Origin: JBKBMT01 sp046295655
GTDB taxonomy: Bacteria; Pseudomonadota; Alphaproteobacteria; Rhodobacterales; Rhodobacteraceae
Assembly: GCA_046295655.1 (NCBI GenBank)
Contig: JBKBMT010000010.1
Location: forward strand, 1 to 54,418
Direction of reading: 5' to 3'
DNA length: 54,418 nucleotides
Below are positions 1 to 8,722 of this stretch, piece by piece. A program made the position numbers and the translations under genes. The notes below the pieces were generated by a model, which worked only from the letters and a program-made list of their open reading frames with translations, had not been told where the DNA came from and searched no databases. Positions within the stretch are counted from its first letter, which is position 1, and each line of letters opens with the position of its first letter.

Positions 1-2
1 GG

Positions 3-1154
3 CTGCACCGTCTCTTCACCGCCCGCAACCTGCCGGTGACGGTCTACGGCGTGGCGACGGCGCTGGCCAGAAGCCCCGAACAGGTGGCCGGGATGAAGGC
101 CGCCGGGTGGGAAATCGCATCCCACGGGCTGAAGTGGGTCGAACACCGCGACATGGCCGAGGACGAGGAACGCCGCCAGATCGATCGGGCGATCCGCCTG
201 CACACCGAGGTCGTGGGCAGTCCGCCGCGCGGCTGGTACACCGGCCGCTGTTCCGCCAATACCGTCAGGCTGACCGCAGAGACGGGTCTGTTCGACTGGA
301 TCTCGGACGCCTACGACGACGATCTGCCCTACTGGATCGAAGCGGGCGAACGCGACCAGCTTGTGATCCCCTACACGCTGGAAGCCAACGACATGCGTTT
401 CGCCACCGCGCCGGGCTGGGTCACGGGCCAGGACTTCGGCCAGTATCTGATCGACACCTTCGACGTGCTTCATGCCGAGGGCGGGCGGATGTTCTCGGTC
501 GGGTTGCACTGCCGGCTGGTCGGGCGACCGGGCAAGATCGCCGGGCTGATCCGGTTCCTGGATCACGTCGAGGCGAAAGGCGGCGCGTGGTTTGCCACCC
601 GCGGCCAGATTGCGGCGCACTGGGCCGCGACCCGTCCGCACCGCCGGCGCAGCCGCCCGTCGAGGATGGACCGGGACGAATTCGTGGCCCGGTTCGGCGG
701 CGTGTTCGAACATTCCCCCTGGGTTGCCGAACGCGCGTTCGATCTGGAACTGGGGCCGGCGCATGACGGTGCGCAGGGGCTTCACAATGCCCTTGCCCGG
801 GTGTTCCGGGCGGCCACGCGCGACGAACGGCTTGCCGTGCTGCGCGCCCATCCCGATCTGGCCGGAAAGCTTGCGCAGGCGCGGAGGTTGACGCCGGAAT
901 CAACCGCGGAACAGGCGTCTGCCGCGCTCGACGCGCTGACCGACGACGAACGCGCCACCTTCGAACGGCTCAACGCCGATTATGTCGCGCGGCACGGGTT
1001 TCCCTTCATCATCGCGGTGCGCGACAACACGAAGAACACGATCCTTGCCGCCTTCCGCACCCGGATCGCCAACGATACCGAGACCGAATTCGAAACCGCC
1101 TGCGCCCAGGTCGAGCGCATCGCCGAGCTGCGCCTGAAGGACATGCTGCCATGA
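3..1154 (+). CDS. puuE: Allantoinase (PuuE type) fused to OHCU decarboxylase, 5' end cut by window
   Basis: This is a two-domain purine catabolism protein. The N-terminal part is a polysaccharide-deacetylase-fold allantoinase (allantoin to allantoate), recognised by EIASHGLKW and the PRGWYTGRCSANT segment. The last ~165 residues are a UraD-type 2-oxo-4-hydroxy-4-carboxy-5-ureidoimidazoline decarboxylase, recognised by HSPWVAERAF, the catalytic-His segment AHPDLAGK and GFPFIIAVR. The frame is open to the window edge, and residues encoded from base 3 (LHRLFTARNLP) continue the deacetylase domain, so the true start lies upstream and the first ATG-like codon at 36 is not the start. It overlaps the next gene by ATGA, which indicates translational coupling. 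The fusion places two successive ureide-pathway activities in one polypeptide. Family assignment is confident; the missing N-terminus cannot be judged. Confidence 0.9.
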   Translation: MHRLFTARNLPVTVYGVATALARSPEQVAGMKAAGWEIASHGLKWVEHRDMAEDEERRQIDRAIRLHTEVVGSPPRGWYTGRCSANTVRLTAETGLFDWISDAYDDDLPYWIEAGERDQLVIPYTLEANDMRFATAPGWVTGQDFGQYLIDTFDVLHAEGGRMFSVGLHCRLVGRPGKIAGLIRFLDHVEAKGGAWFATRGQIAAHWAATRPHRRRSRPSRMDRDEFVARFGGVFEHSPWVAERAFDLELGPAHDGAQGLHNALARVFRAATRDERLAVLRAHPDLAGKLAQARRLTPESTAEQASAALDALTDDERATFERLNADYVARHGFPFIIAVRDNTKNTILAAFRTRIANDTETEFETACAQVERIAELRLKDMLP

Positions 1155-1981
1155 CCGGCTACTATACCCCCCCCGGCGGCCTGCCGCCGCAGACTGCGCT
1201 GCACACCGGGCGCGCAGTGTTCACCGAGGCCTATGCCGTCATTCCCCGGGGATGCTTTTCCGACATCGTGACCTCGTTCCTGCCCGGTTGGCGCAAGACG
1301 AGGCTGTGGATCATCGCCCGTCCGATGACCGGGTTCTCCGAGACCTTCAGCCACTACGTCATGGAGGTCGCATCCGGCGGCGGATCGGATCAGCCCGAGG
1401 TCGAGGCTGGCGCCCAGGCGGCGCTGTTCGTCACCGCCGGCGAGGGGACCCTGCGCATCGGGGCCGACGGGCACGATCTGGAACCGGGGAGCTTTGCCTA
1501 TATCCCCGCCGGCACACGCTGGTCCCTGCTGGCGGAAGGGCCGGAGCCGCTGCGGTTCCACTGGATCCGCAAGCTGTGGGAACCGGCCCCCGGACTGACC
1601 CCGCCGGCGGCCTTCGTCACACGCGAGCAGGACATTGCGCCGGCCCCGATGCCCGATACCGCCGGCCGCTGGGCGACGACGCGCTTCGTGGACCCCGAGG
1701 ATCTTCGCCACGACATGCATGTGACGATTGTCACCTTCCAGCCCGGCGGGGTGATCCCGTTCGAGGAAACGCATGTGATGGAACACGGGCTCTATGTGCT
1801 GGAGGGCAAGGCCGTCTACCGGCTGAACCGCGACTGGGTCGAGGTCGAGGCCGGCGATTACATGTGGCTGCGCGCCTTCTGCCCCCAGGCCTGCTATGCC
1901 GGCGGCCCGGGGCGGTTCCGATATCTGCTCTACAAGGACGTGAACCGCCACGCCCGTCTGGGCGGACCGTTCCGCGGATGA
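1151..1981 (+). CDS. allE: (S)-ureidoglycine aminohydrolase
   Basis: A 276-residue bicupin that hydrolyses (S)-ureidoglycine to (S)-ureidoglycolate and ammonia in the cytosol. The C-terminal cupin carries E206, H208, H212 and Q246. This E, +2 H, +6 H, +40 Q spacing is exactly that of the Mn-binding set of plant and bacterial ureidoglycine aminohydrolases. The N-terminal cupin lacks an equivalent set. The start ATG overlaps the upstream stop (ATGA), and the stop overlaps the next ATG in the same way, so three genes are stacked in one operon. No allantoate amidohydrolase (AllC) is present in the window; it may lie upstream of the edge. Some related proteins are named as bifunctional with allantoicase; nothing here supports a second activity. 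Confidence 0.9.
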   Translation: MTGYYTPPGGLPPQTALHTGRAVFTEAYAVIPRGCFSDIVTSFLPGWRKTRLWIIARPMTGFSETFSHYVMEVASGGGSDQPEVEAGAQAALFVTAGEGTLRIGADGHDLEPGSFAYIPAGTRWSLLAEGPEPLRFHWIRKLWEPAPGLTPPAAFVTREQDIAPAPMPDTAGRWATTRFVDPEDLRHDMHVTIVTFQPGGVIPFEETHVMEHGLYVLEGKAVYRLNRDWVEVEAGDYMWLRAFCPQACYAGGPGRFRYLLYKDVNRHARLGGPFRG

Positions 1982-2469
1982 GCGGCCGCATCCTCAGGCC
2001 CGAGGTGCTGACGCCCGGGGCCTTCGCGCCCTTCGGCGACGTGCTGGAGGCGAAGGGACCGCCGGACCGGATCATCAATGCCGGACTGTGCGGGCGCTAT
2101 CACGACCGGGCGCGGCTCGATTTCGGATCCGGCGGACGGGCCGGCATCTCGATCTTCAAGGCCGAGCCGCGGGCGCTGCCCTACCGGTTCGACCTTGTCG
2201 AACGTCACCCCGACGGCAGCCAGGCCTTCATCCCGATGACCGCCGATCCGTTCCTCGTGATCGTGGCGGCCGATGCCGGCGATGTGCCGGGCACCCCGCG
2301 CGCCTTCGTCACCGACGGGGCAAGCGGCATCAACCTGCATCGCAACATCTGGCACGGGGTGCTGACTCCCCTTGCCGCGCCCGGCCTGTTCGCGGTTGTG
2401 GACCGCATCGGCCCCGGCGCCAACCTTGAGGAATACCGGTTCTCGACACCCTGGGAGGTGGTGGCCTGA
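1978..2469 (+). CDS. allA: Ureidoglycolate lyase
   Basis: A 163-residue protein of the AllA family that splits (S)-ureidoglycolate into glyoxylate and urea, the last step of ureide breakdown. Recognised by the start RILRPEVLTPGAFAPFGDV, the central FKAEPRALPYRFDLVERHP and the C-terminal INLHRNIWHGVLTPL segment, which carries conserved His residues. Length is typical for the family. The ATG at 1978 overlaps the allE stop (ATGA); a longer open frame upstream in the same phase is a shadow of allE. Its product, glyoxylate, is the substrate of the bhc genes about 3 kb downstream. A GC-rich hairpin follows before the permease gene. Confidence 0.92.
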   Translation: MSGRILRPEVLTPGAFAPFGDVLEAKGPPDRIINAGLCGRYHDRARLDFGSGGRAGISIFKAEPRALPYRFDLVERHPDGSQAFIPMTADPFLVIVAADAGDVPGTPRAFVTDGASGINLHRNIWHGVLTPLAAPGLFAVVDRIGPGANLEEYRFSTPWEVVA

Positions 2470-2476
2470 ACCGCCC

Positions 2477-2512
2477 GTCCGGTCCGGCGCAGAGGAAGGC
2501 GCCGGGCCGGAC
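2477..2512 (+). terminator. Intercistronic hairpin between allA and permease
   Basis: Two 14-base arms (2477-2490 and 2499-2512) pair along their whole length with one G-U pair and an 8-base loop. No T tract follows, so this is more likely an attenuating or mRNA-processing hairpin than a strong intrinsic terminator. Confidence 0.5.
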
Positions 2513-2567
2513 CAGGGACTGCCGCGGCAAGGGCGGCGGTCCGCATCCAGCCAGAGGGAGGACAGGA

Positions 2568-3971
2568 ATGGCTGACCAGAGCATCGGCACGCCGCAGCAG
2601 CTGCGTGACCCCGACTACATGCCGCCGCTTGCAAAGGCGGTGCCGCTGGGCATCCAGCATGTGCTGGCCATGTTCGTCTCGAACGTGACGCCCGCGATCA
2701 TCGTCGCGGGTGCGGCGGGCTTCGGGTTCGGAACGCCCGGTGTGGGCGACCTGATCTACATGATCCAGATGTCGATGCTGTTCGCCGGCGTCGCCACGCT
2801 GATCCAGACCATCGGCGCCGGTCCCGTCGGGGCGCGGCTGCCCATCGTGCAGGGCACGTCCTTCGCGTTCATCCCGATCATGATCCCGATCGTGGCGGGC
2901 AAGGGGGTTGACGCCATGGCGGCGATCACCGGCGGGGTGCTGGTTGGCGGCCTGTTCCACGCGGCCCTGGGCACGGTGATCGGCCGCATCCGGTTTGCCC
3001 TGCCGCCGCTTGTGACCGGGCTCGTCGTCCTGATGATCGGCCTCGCGCTGGTGCGGGTGGGGATCCAGTATGCGGCCGGTGGCGTGCCGAAGATCGGAAC
3101 GCCGGCCTATGGCAGCCTGCAAAGCTGGTCGGTGGCGCTGGTCGTCGTCTTCGTCACGCTCGGCATCAAGTTCTTCATGCGCGGCATGTGGTCGGTTGCC
3201 GCGGTCCTGATCGGGCTGATCGCCGGCTACCTGTTCGCCCTGTCGCTGGGGATGGTCAACTTTGCCGGGGTCGGCCGGGCCGGATGGGTGGCGATGCCCG
3301 TTCCCTTCCGCTTCGGCATCGAATTCTCGGCGGCGGCGATCGTCGGGTTCTGCCTGATGGCCTTCATCTCGGCGATCGAGACGGTGGGCGATGTCTCGGG
3401 GATCACCAAGGGCGGCGCCGGACGAGAGGCGACCGACCGCGAGATCGCGGGCGCGACCTATGCCGATGGTCTGGGCACCGCGGTCGCCGGGGCCTTCGGT
3501 GCGCTGCCCAACACCTCGTTCAGCCAGAATGTCGGCCTGATCGCCATGACCGGGGTGATGAGCCGCCATGTCGTCACCATCGGCGCGCTGTTCCTGATCC
3601 TGTGCGGTTTCGTGCCCAAGATCGGCGCGGTGATATCGACCGTTCCGATCGAGGTGCTGGGCGGCGGGGTGATCGTCATGTTCGGCATGGTCTGCGCCGC
3701 CGGCATCTCGATGCTGTCGGATGTCCGCTGGAACCGGCGCAACATGGTGATCTTCGCCGTGGCGCTGTCGGTGGGACTGGGGCTGCAACTGGAACCCGGA
3801 GCCCTTCAGCACCTGCCGGACACGCTGCGGGTCTTGCTGACCTCTGGCCTCTTGCCGGCGGCCGGAATCGCGATCCTGCTCAACCTCGCGCTGCCCGAGG
3901 AACTGGCGGGCGAGGCGACCGAGGAAGTCTCGGGCGGGCTCTCCGGGCACGGAGCAGGTCTGAAGTCCTGA
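2568..3971 (+). CDS. NCS2 family purine (urate/xanthine) permease
   Basis: A 467-residue inner-membrane transporter of the nucleobase:cation symporter-2 (UraA/UapA-like) family with many hydrophobic segments. Diagnostic elements are QHVLAMFVSNVTPAIIVAGA near residues 30-50, the SAIETVGDVSGI stretch in the TM8 region that carries the substrate-coordinating Glu, and NTSFSQNVGLIAMTGVMSR in the TM10 region with the conserved N-Q pair. Following puuE-allE-allA on the same strand, the likely substrate is urate, xanthine or a related purine; that is inferred from context. The start at 2568 has a GGAGG-like site (gggaggacagga) 5 bases upstream. Length is normal. Confidence 0.88.
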   Translation: MADQSIGTPQQLRDPDYMPPLAKAVPLGIQHVLAMFVSNVTPAIIVAGAAGFGFGTPGVGDLIYMIQMSMLFAGVATLIQTIGAGPVGARLPIVQGTSFAFIPIMIPIVAGKGVDAMAAITGGVLVGGLFHAALGTVIGRIRFALPPLVTGLVVLMIGLALVRVGIQYAAGGVPKIGTPAYGSLQSWSVALVVVFVTLGIKFFMRGMWSVAAVLIGLIAGYLFALSLGMVNFAGVGRAGWVAMPVPFRFGIEFSAAAIVGFCLMAFISAIETVGDVSGITKGGAGREATDREIAGATYADGLGTAVAGAFGALPNTSFSQNVGLIAMTGVMSRHVVTIGALFLILCGFVPKIGAVISTVPIEVLGGGVIVMFGMVCAAGISMLSDVRWNRRNMVIFAVALSVGLGLQLEPGALQHLPDTLRVLLTSGLLPAAGIAILLNLALPEELAGEATEEVSGGLSGHGAGLKS

Positions 3972-3991
3972 GGAACACGCACGGGTGCCGG

Positions 3992-4414
3992 TCAGACGCC
4001 CTGATCGGGGACCGGCCCCGGCACCACGGCACCACCCCTCGGCGCGGCAGGCCGTCGTCGCGGGGCGCCCCAGATCGAGACGTGCATTTCCACCGCGCCC
4101 GGTTCCCGCGCCAGATGTTCGGGGGTCAGGCCGACGATACGGACGCGCAGCGCTTCGCCACGCGCCAGCGCCGGGCCCACCAGGGCGGCACAGCGCTGCT
4201 CCAGCACTCCGACCAGCCGGCGCGCGCGGCGCGGCACCAGACCAAGGAACCGCCCACGGACCAGCGCCAGGATGCCGATCCGCCCGTCCGGCAGGACGCA
4301 GAGCGAGGCGCTGTCGCCGATCGACAGGCCGGCCCGCTTGAGGTTCACGGAGATCCCTTCGACAGCCGCCTTGTGAATGAGCGGCTCGAGCCCCTCTGCC
4401 ATGCCTTGCCCCAT
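3992..4414 (-). CDS. Hypothetical protein, 140 aa
   Basis: I do not recognise this protein. It lies convergent to the permease (20 bases between stops). Residues ~15-95 look like a compact globular domain (SIGDSASLCVLPDGRIGILALVRGRF pattern: beta-strands around a G-x-I-G-I turn). The C-terminal 25 residues are Pro/Arg rich and low complexity. No signal peptide or membrane segment is seen. Two starts are possible: ATG at 4414 and ATG at 4402 (residue 5), the latter preceded by a better spaced GGGG. It is separated from the GAPDH-like gene upstream by 127 bases, so it could be read from the same transcript. Coding status is moderately supported by length and codon-position GC. Confidence 0.55.
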   Translation of the reverse strand: MGQGMAEGLEPLIHKAAVEGISVNLKRAGLSIGDSASLCVLPDGRIGILALVRGRFLGLVPRRARRLVGVLEQRCAALVGPALARGEALRVRIVGLTPEHLAREPGAVEMHVSIWGAPRRRPAAPRGGAVVPGPVPDQGV

Positions 4415-4541
4415 CCCTGCCTTGCGGGCGCAAGCCTAGAAGGCCCGGCGGCACAACCCAAGGCGGTGGCGCGCCGCTGCGGAAAACCTGGGAGGCGATC
4501 CGCGCAGATCGGGCAGTTGGGTCGGCGGGAAATGGCCGGGC

Positions 4542-5531
4542 TCAGCCGGCCGGGGCGCACCAGAGGCTTGCGACGTCCAGCATCCGGCAGGAAAAGCCCC
4601 ATTCGTTGTCGTACCAGCCGAACACGCGCACGAGCCCGCCCTCGGTTCTGCGGGTCTCGGGCAGGGCCATGACGATGCTTTCAGGACGTGCGCGCAGGTC
4701 GGACGACACCAGAGGCCGGTCGGTCACGCCGATCACGCCGCCGGCCTGACGCAATACGTCGTTGACCGCCTCGACCGAAGCGGCGCGAGCCGGAACGAAG
4801 CTCAGGTCGATGGCCGAGACGCTGGCGACCGGAACCCGCACGGCCGCACCCGCGACGCGCCCCGCCAGCGCGGGAAGGACACGGTCTATCAACCGGGTCG
4901 CAGAGGTGGTGGTCGGCACCATCGACAGCGCCGCCGCCCGCGACCGCGCCGGATCACCCCGTGGCGCGTCCACGGTGGGCTGGCTGCCGGTATAGCAATG
5001 GATGGTGGTCATCCAGCCCGTCTCCACGCCGAAGGCTGCGTCGAGCCGCGACAGTAGCGGCGCCAGCGCGTTGGTAGTGCAGGATGCGTTCGAGATCACG
5101 CGCATCTCGGGCCGCAGGCCGGCCTCGTTGGCGCCCAGCACGACGGTATATTCGGCGGCTTCGGACGGACCCGAGATCAGGACGCGGCGGGCGCCGGCGG
5201 CCAGGCCCCGGCCCGAAACCTCGACCGAATCGGCCTTGCCGGTGCATTCCATCACCACATGCGCATCCGACAGGTCGAGCGTCGAAAGATCTGCCGCGTG
5301 GGTCAGCCTGATCGCCGCGCCATTCACCACCAGCCGCCCCGGCTCCAGCGTCACCTTGCCCGGAAAGCGGCCGAACACGCTGTCGTATTCGAACAGATAG
5401 GCGCAATCCGCGGGTGCAGCGATGTCGTTCACAGCCACGATCTCGACTCCGGGCCAGCCGCCGCCTGCCCAGGCGCGCAGCACCGTGCGCCCGATCCGCC
5501 CGAAGCCGTTGATCGCAACCCGCACCGCCAT
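4542..5531 (-). CDS. Divergent glyceraldehyde-3-phosphate dehydrogenase-type enzyme
   Basis: A 329-residue protein of the phosphorylating GAPDH/E4PDH fold. The Rossmann motif INGFGRIGR (residues 7-15) and D36 after VAVN indicate NAD binding. The catalytic Cys151 is in SNASCTTN and the partner His178 in TTIHCYTG. Several phosphate-site regions differ from glycolytic GapA: GPSEAAEYTV in place of the usual APSK segment, and PTTTSATR in place of PTSTGAAK. The substrate may therefore be glyceraldehyde-3-phosphate, erythrose-4-phosphate or another aldehyde phosphate. The start is supported by GGAGGAAGG just upstream. It lies 68 bases downstream of bhcD on the same strand, consistent with membership of the bhc transcript, although the BHAC itself does not need it. 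Confidence 0.85.
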   Translation of the reverse strand: MAVRVAINGFGRIGRTVLRAWAGGGWPGVEIVAVNDIAAPADCAYLFEYDSVFGRFPGKVTLEPGRLVVNGAAIRLTHAADLSTLDLSDAHVVMECTGKADSVEVSGRGLAAGARRVLISGPSEAAEYTVVLGANEAGLRPEMRVISNASCTTNALAPLLSRLDAAFGVETGWMTTIHCYTGSQPTVDAPRGDPARSRAAALSMVPTTTSATRLIDRVLPALAGRVAGAAVRVPVASVSAIDLSFVPARAASVEAVNDVLRQAGGVIGVTDRPLVSSDLRARPESIVMALPETRRTEGGLVRVFGWYDNEWGFSCRMLDVASLWCAPAG

Positions 5532-5599
5532 CGGCCTTCCTCCGTCGATTCGCCGGTGCGCAGACTGCGCCGACACCGCAGAAGCTGCCAGAGGGGGCG

Positions 5600-6559
5600 T
5601 CAGACCTGGACCGTGGTACCACGTCCGCGAGCCAGCGCCGCCTCGACCGCGCAGGAGGCCACCGCCAGATCCTGAAGGCCAACCCCGGTGCCGTCGAACA
5701 GCGTGATCTCGTCGTCGCGTCGCCGCCCCGGATGTGCGCCGGTCAGGACATCCCCGATCGGCACGATGGCGTCCTGCGCAACGAGGCCCTGCGCGACGGC
5801 ATGCTGTGCCTCGCCAATGGTCACGCTTTGCGCGACTTCGTCGGCGAAAACCGTCGCCCGGGCCAGCAGCTGCGGTTCGACCTCCTGTTTCCCGACGGTG
5901 TCGGTGCCCATGCAGGCCAGATGCGTGCCCGGCGCCACATGCGTGGCCATGAGGCTCGCCGCCGGCGAGGATGTGATGGTGATGATCGCATCGGCCTCGC
6001 GCATGCGCTCGATCGGGACGGCCTCGAACGGCAGTCCCAGCGATGCCGCAACCTCGGCAAGCTGCGGCAGCATCTCGGGATGGTAGTTCCAGCCGATCAC
6101 CCGCTCGAACCGCCGAACCCGCGCGGCGGCGCGTAGCTGAAACCCGGCCTGATGCCCGGCGCCGACGATGCCCAGCACCCGGGCATCGCGTCGGGCCAGC
6201 CGGTCGATCGAGAGCGCGCTTGCCGCTGCCGTCCGCAACGCGGTCAGAAGATTTCCGCCGACCATTGCCCTCGGCACGCCCGATTCGGGGTCGAACAGGA
6301 TCACCACGGACTGATGGTTGATCAGACCGCGCGCGGCATTGCCGGGGAAATAGCCGCCCGACTTCACCCCCATCACGCGGCCAGCGGTGTCGATGCCGGA
6401 CTTGAAGCCGTATTGGCGACCCTCGCCCAGTGCCTCGCGCACAACGGGAAAGTTTCGCGCCGTGCCGCGCGCCATGGCGGCGAACACGCCCTCGACCGCG
6501 GCATAGGCGTCGTCGGGCGTCACCAGATCGGCGACCTGCGCCTCGGGAACCACCAGCAT
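5600..6559 (-). CDS. bhcD: Iminosuccinate reductase BhcD (ornithine cyclodeaminase family)
   Basis: A 319-residue member of the ornithine cyclodeaminase/mu-crystallin family. In the beta-hydroxyaspartate cycle BhcD reduces iminosuccinate to L-aspartate with NAD(P)H, regenerating the amino donor. The nucleotide-binding GIVGAGHQA lies at about 130-138, preceded by the conserved LTALRTAAASA. It starts 6 bases after the bhcC stop with no strong ribosome site of its own, pointing to coupling. By sequence alone it could be an ornithine cyclodeaminase or an alanine dehydrogenase; the gene order bhcA-B-C-D with a divergent IclR regulator makes BhcD the best call. Confidence 0.88.
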   Translation of the reverse strand: MLVVPEAQVADLVTPDDAYAAVEGVFAAMARGTARNFPVVREALGEGRQYGFKSGIDTAGRVMGVKSGGYFPGNAARGLINHQSVVILFDPESGVPRAMVGGNLLTALRTAAASALSIDRLARRDARVLGIVGAGHQAGFQLRAAARVRRFERVIGWNYHPEMLPQLAEVAASLGLPFEAVPIERMREADAIITITSSPAASLMATHVAPGTHLACMGTDTVGKQEVEPQLLARATVFADEVAQSVTIGEAQHAVAQGLVAQDAIVPIGDVLTGAHPGRRRDDEITLFDGTGVGLQDLAVASCAVEAALARGRGTTVQV

Positions 6560-6565
6560 GGCCGA

Positions 6566-7729
6566 TCAGTAGGCCTTGCCGCGGGCACTGACCGGCCACA
6601 GCGTCTCGACCTTGCCTCCGCGGACGCCCACATACCAGTCGTGCACGTTGCAGGTCGGGTCGCAGTGGCCCGGCACCAGCCGCAGCTTGTCGTTCACCTT
6701 CAGCACGTTGCCCGGGTCCTCGACCACGCCGTGCTCGTCAGAGCATTTGACATATTTAACGTCCGTCCGTCCGAACACGACCGGCAGGCCGCTGTCCACC
6801 GACTGCGCCTTCAGGCCCGCATCGACGATCGCCTTGCCGGGTTTGGCATGGCTCATGACGCTGGTCAGGATGAACAGCGCATTCTCCCATTCGCCCTGGT
6901 CGATGCGCTTGCCGTCCTTGTCGAGGATCCGGCCGTAGTCGGCGTCCATGAACGCGTAGGAGCCGCATTGCAGCTCGTTATAGACCCCGCTCGCACTTTC
7001 GAAATAATAGCTGCCGGTTCCGCCGCCGCCGACGATGTCGCACTCCAGCCCCTCGGCCCTGAGCGCCTCCACCGCGTCCTTCACCATGGCCACCGCGATG
7101 TCGATCTTGGCCTTGCGGTCGTCGTAGTTGTCCATGTGCTGCATGGCGCCCTGGTAGGCCTGGATCCCGGCGAACTTCAGCCCCGGGGCCGCATCGATGG
7201 CCCTGGCGATCTCGACCACGGCGGGCGTGGTGGTGACGCCGCAGCGGCCGGCGCCGCAATCGATCTCGACCAGACATTCGATGGTCGTGCCGTGCCGAAC
7301 GGCAGCCGCCGACAGATCGGCCACGTTGGCGAGGTCATCGACGCAGACGATGGTGCGCGCGCCGAGCTTCGGCAGGCGGGCCAGCCGGTCGATCTTTGCC
7401 GGGTCGCGCACCTGGTTCGACACCAGCACGTCCCCGACCCCGCCGCGGGCAAAGACCTCGGCCTCCGACACCTTCTGGCAACAGACGCCGCAGGCGCCCC
7501 CCAACCGTTCCTGAAGGAAATACACATCGACCGACTTGTGCATCTTGCCGTGCACCCGGTGGCGCATGCCGTGGGCGCGGGCATAGTCGCCCATCTTGCG
7601 GATATTCCGCTCCAGCGCGTCCAGATCGAGGATCAGACAGGGCGTCTGGATGTCGGCCTCGTCCATGCCGGGCAGGGCAGGCACGTCATAGCCGACCTCG
7701 AGTCCGTCGAAGCTTGTGGGGGCGTTCAT
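6566..7729 (-). CDS. bhcC: Beta-hydroxyaspartate aldolase BhcC (D-threonine aldolase fold)
   Basis: A 387-residue PLP enzyme of the D-threonine aldolase/alanine racemase-like family. In the beta-hydroxyaspartate cycle it condenses glycine with glyoxylate to erythro-beta-hydroxyaspartate. Visible hallmarks are the N-terminal IQTPCLILDLDALERN, the probable PLP lysine K62 in VHGKMHKS, the phosphate-loop GGGGTGSYYF and the C-terminal metal pair H355/D357 in PGHCDPT. The start at 7729 follows GGAGACCCGC; the longer upstream frame overlaps bhcB and is rejected. Eleven bases separate it from bhcB. Confidence 0.92.
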   Translation of the reverse strand: MNAPTSFDGLEVGYDVPALPGMDEADIQTPCLILDLDALERNIRKMGDYARAHGMRHRVHGKMHKSVDVYFLQERLGGACGVCCQKVSEAEVFARGGVGDVLVSNQVRDPAKIDRLARLPKLGARTIVCVDDLANVADLSAAAVRHGTTIECLVEIDCGAGRCGVTTTPAVVEIARAIDAAPGLKFAGIQAYQGAMQHMDNYDDRKAKIDIAVAMVKDAVEALRAEGLECDIVGGGGTGSYYFESASGVYNELQCGSYAFMDADYGRILDKDGKRIDQGEWENALFILTSVMSHAKPGKAIVDAGLKAQSVDSGLPVVFGRTDVKYVKCSDEHGVVEDPGNVLKVNDKLRLVPGHCDPTCNVHDWYVGVRGGKVETLWPVSARGKAY

Positions 7730-7740
7730 GGCGGGTCTCC

Positions 7741-8709
7741 TCAGTTCTGCCAGGGCAGGCGGTCCAGATCGACATTGCCGCCGGTGATGACGACGCCGAC
7801 CCGACGCCCGCGGAAGGTCTCCGGGTTCTTCAGGATGCAGGCCAGCGGCACGGCGCAGCTCGGCTCCATCACGATCTTCATGCGGGCCCAGGTCAGCCGC
7901 ATGGCGTCGATGATCTCCTGTTCCGCAGCGGTCAGGATGTCGGTGACGTGCCGGCTCACGAAGTGCCAGGTGAGTTCCTTCAGCGGAACTTTCAGACCGT
8001 CGGCCACTGTCACCGGCGCATCGTCGGCGATGATCCGGCCGGCCCTGAAGCTGCGGGCTGCGTCGTCGGCCTGTTCCGGTTCGGCCGCATAGACATCGAT
8101 GCCCGGGGCAAGCGTCTTGACCGTAAGGCACGTGCCCGAGACCATCCCGCCGCCGCCGATCGGGGCGATGATGGCGTCAAGCCCCTCGACCTGTTCCAGC
8201 ATCTCTCGCGAACAGGTCGCCTGGCCGGCGATCACCCGGGGGTCGTTGTAGGGGTGGACGAATTCTGCCCCGGTCTCGGCCTGGACGCGGGCAAAGGTTT
8301 CCTCGCGGCTCGAGGTGGAAGGTTCGCATTCGACGATGCGCCCGCCATAGCCGCGCACGGCGTCCTTCTTGGCCTGCGGCGCCGTGCGCGGCATGACCAC
8401 GGTGCAGGCTATTCCGCGACGTCCTGCGGCATAGCTGAGCGAAAGGGCATGATTGCCGCTGGAATGGGTGGCCACCCCCCGGCGCGCGTCGGCCTCGGAC
8501 AGGCCGAACACCGCGTTCGAGGCGCCGCGCGCCTTGAACGCGCCGGCCTTCTGAAAGTTCTCGCACTTGAAGAACAGCTCTGCCCCTGTGAGCCGGTTCA
8601 GATGGTCCGAGGTCAGGATCGGGGTGCGGTGGATATGCGGCCGGATGCGCTCGTGCGCGGCGATCACGTCGTCGAAGGTGGGAACGGTCATCCCGGACTG
8701 GTCCTTCAT
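7741..8709 (-). CDS. bhcB: Beta-hydroxyaspartate dehydratase BhcB
   Basis: A 322-residue fold-type II PLP enzyme related to threonine/serine dehydratases. In this pathway it dehydrates beta-hydroxyaspartate to iminosuccinate. The catalytic lysine is K59 in GAFKARG, followed by SSGNHALSL (cofactor ring contact) and the glycine loop GGGGMVSG that grips the PLP phosphate; a Ser/Gly-rich GGN near the C-terminus completes the site. It has no ACT regulatory domain, as expected for a catabolic enzyme. ATG at 8709 is preceded by GGGGGAA. By homology alone it could be a threonine dehydratase or serine racemase; operon context decides. Confidence 0.9.
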   Translation of the reverse strand: MKDQSGMTVPTFDDVIAAHERIRPHIHRTPILTSDHLNRLTGAELFFKCENFQKAGAFKARGASNAVFGLSEADARRGVATHSSGNHALSLSYAAGRRGIACTVVMPRTAPQAKKDAVRGYGGRIVECEPSTSSREETFARVQAETGAEFVHPYNDPRVIAGQATCSREMLEQVEGLDAIIAPIGGGGMVSGTCLTVKTLAPGIDVYAAEPEQADDAARSFRAGRIIADDAPVTVADGLKVPLKELTWHFVSRHVTDILTAAEQEIIDAMRLTWARMKIVMEPSCAVPLACILKNPETFRGRRVGVVITGGNVDLDRLPWQN

Positions 8710-8722
8710 CGTTTTCCCCCGA

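Noticed and set aside
2205..4454. 749-codon minus-strand frame across allA, permease and the 140-aa gene
   Set aside because: Translation is repetitive Arg/Asp/His-rich with no domain; it is a shadow of the permease and neighbours.
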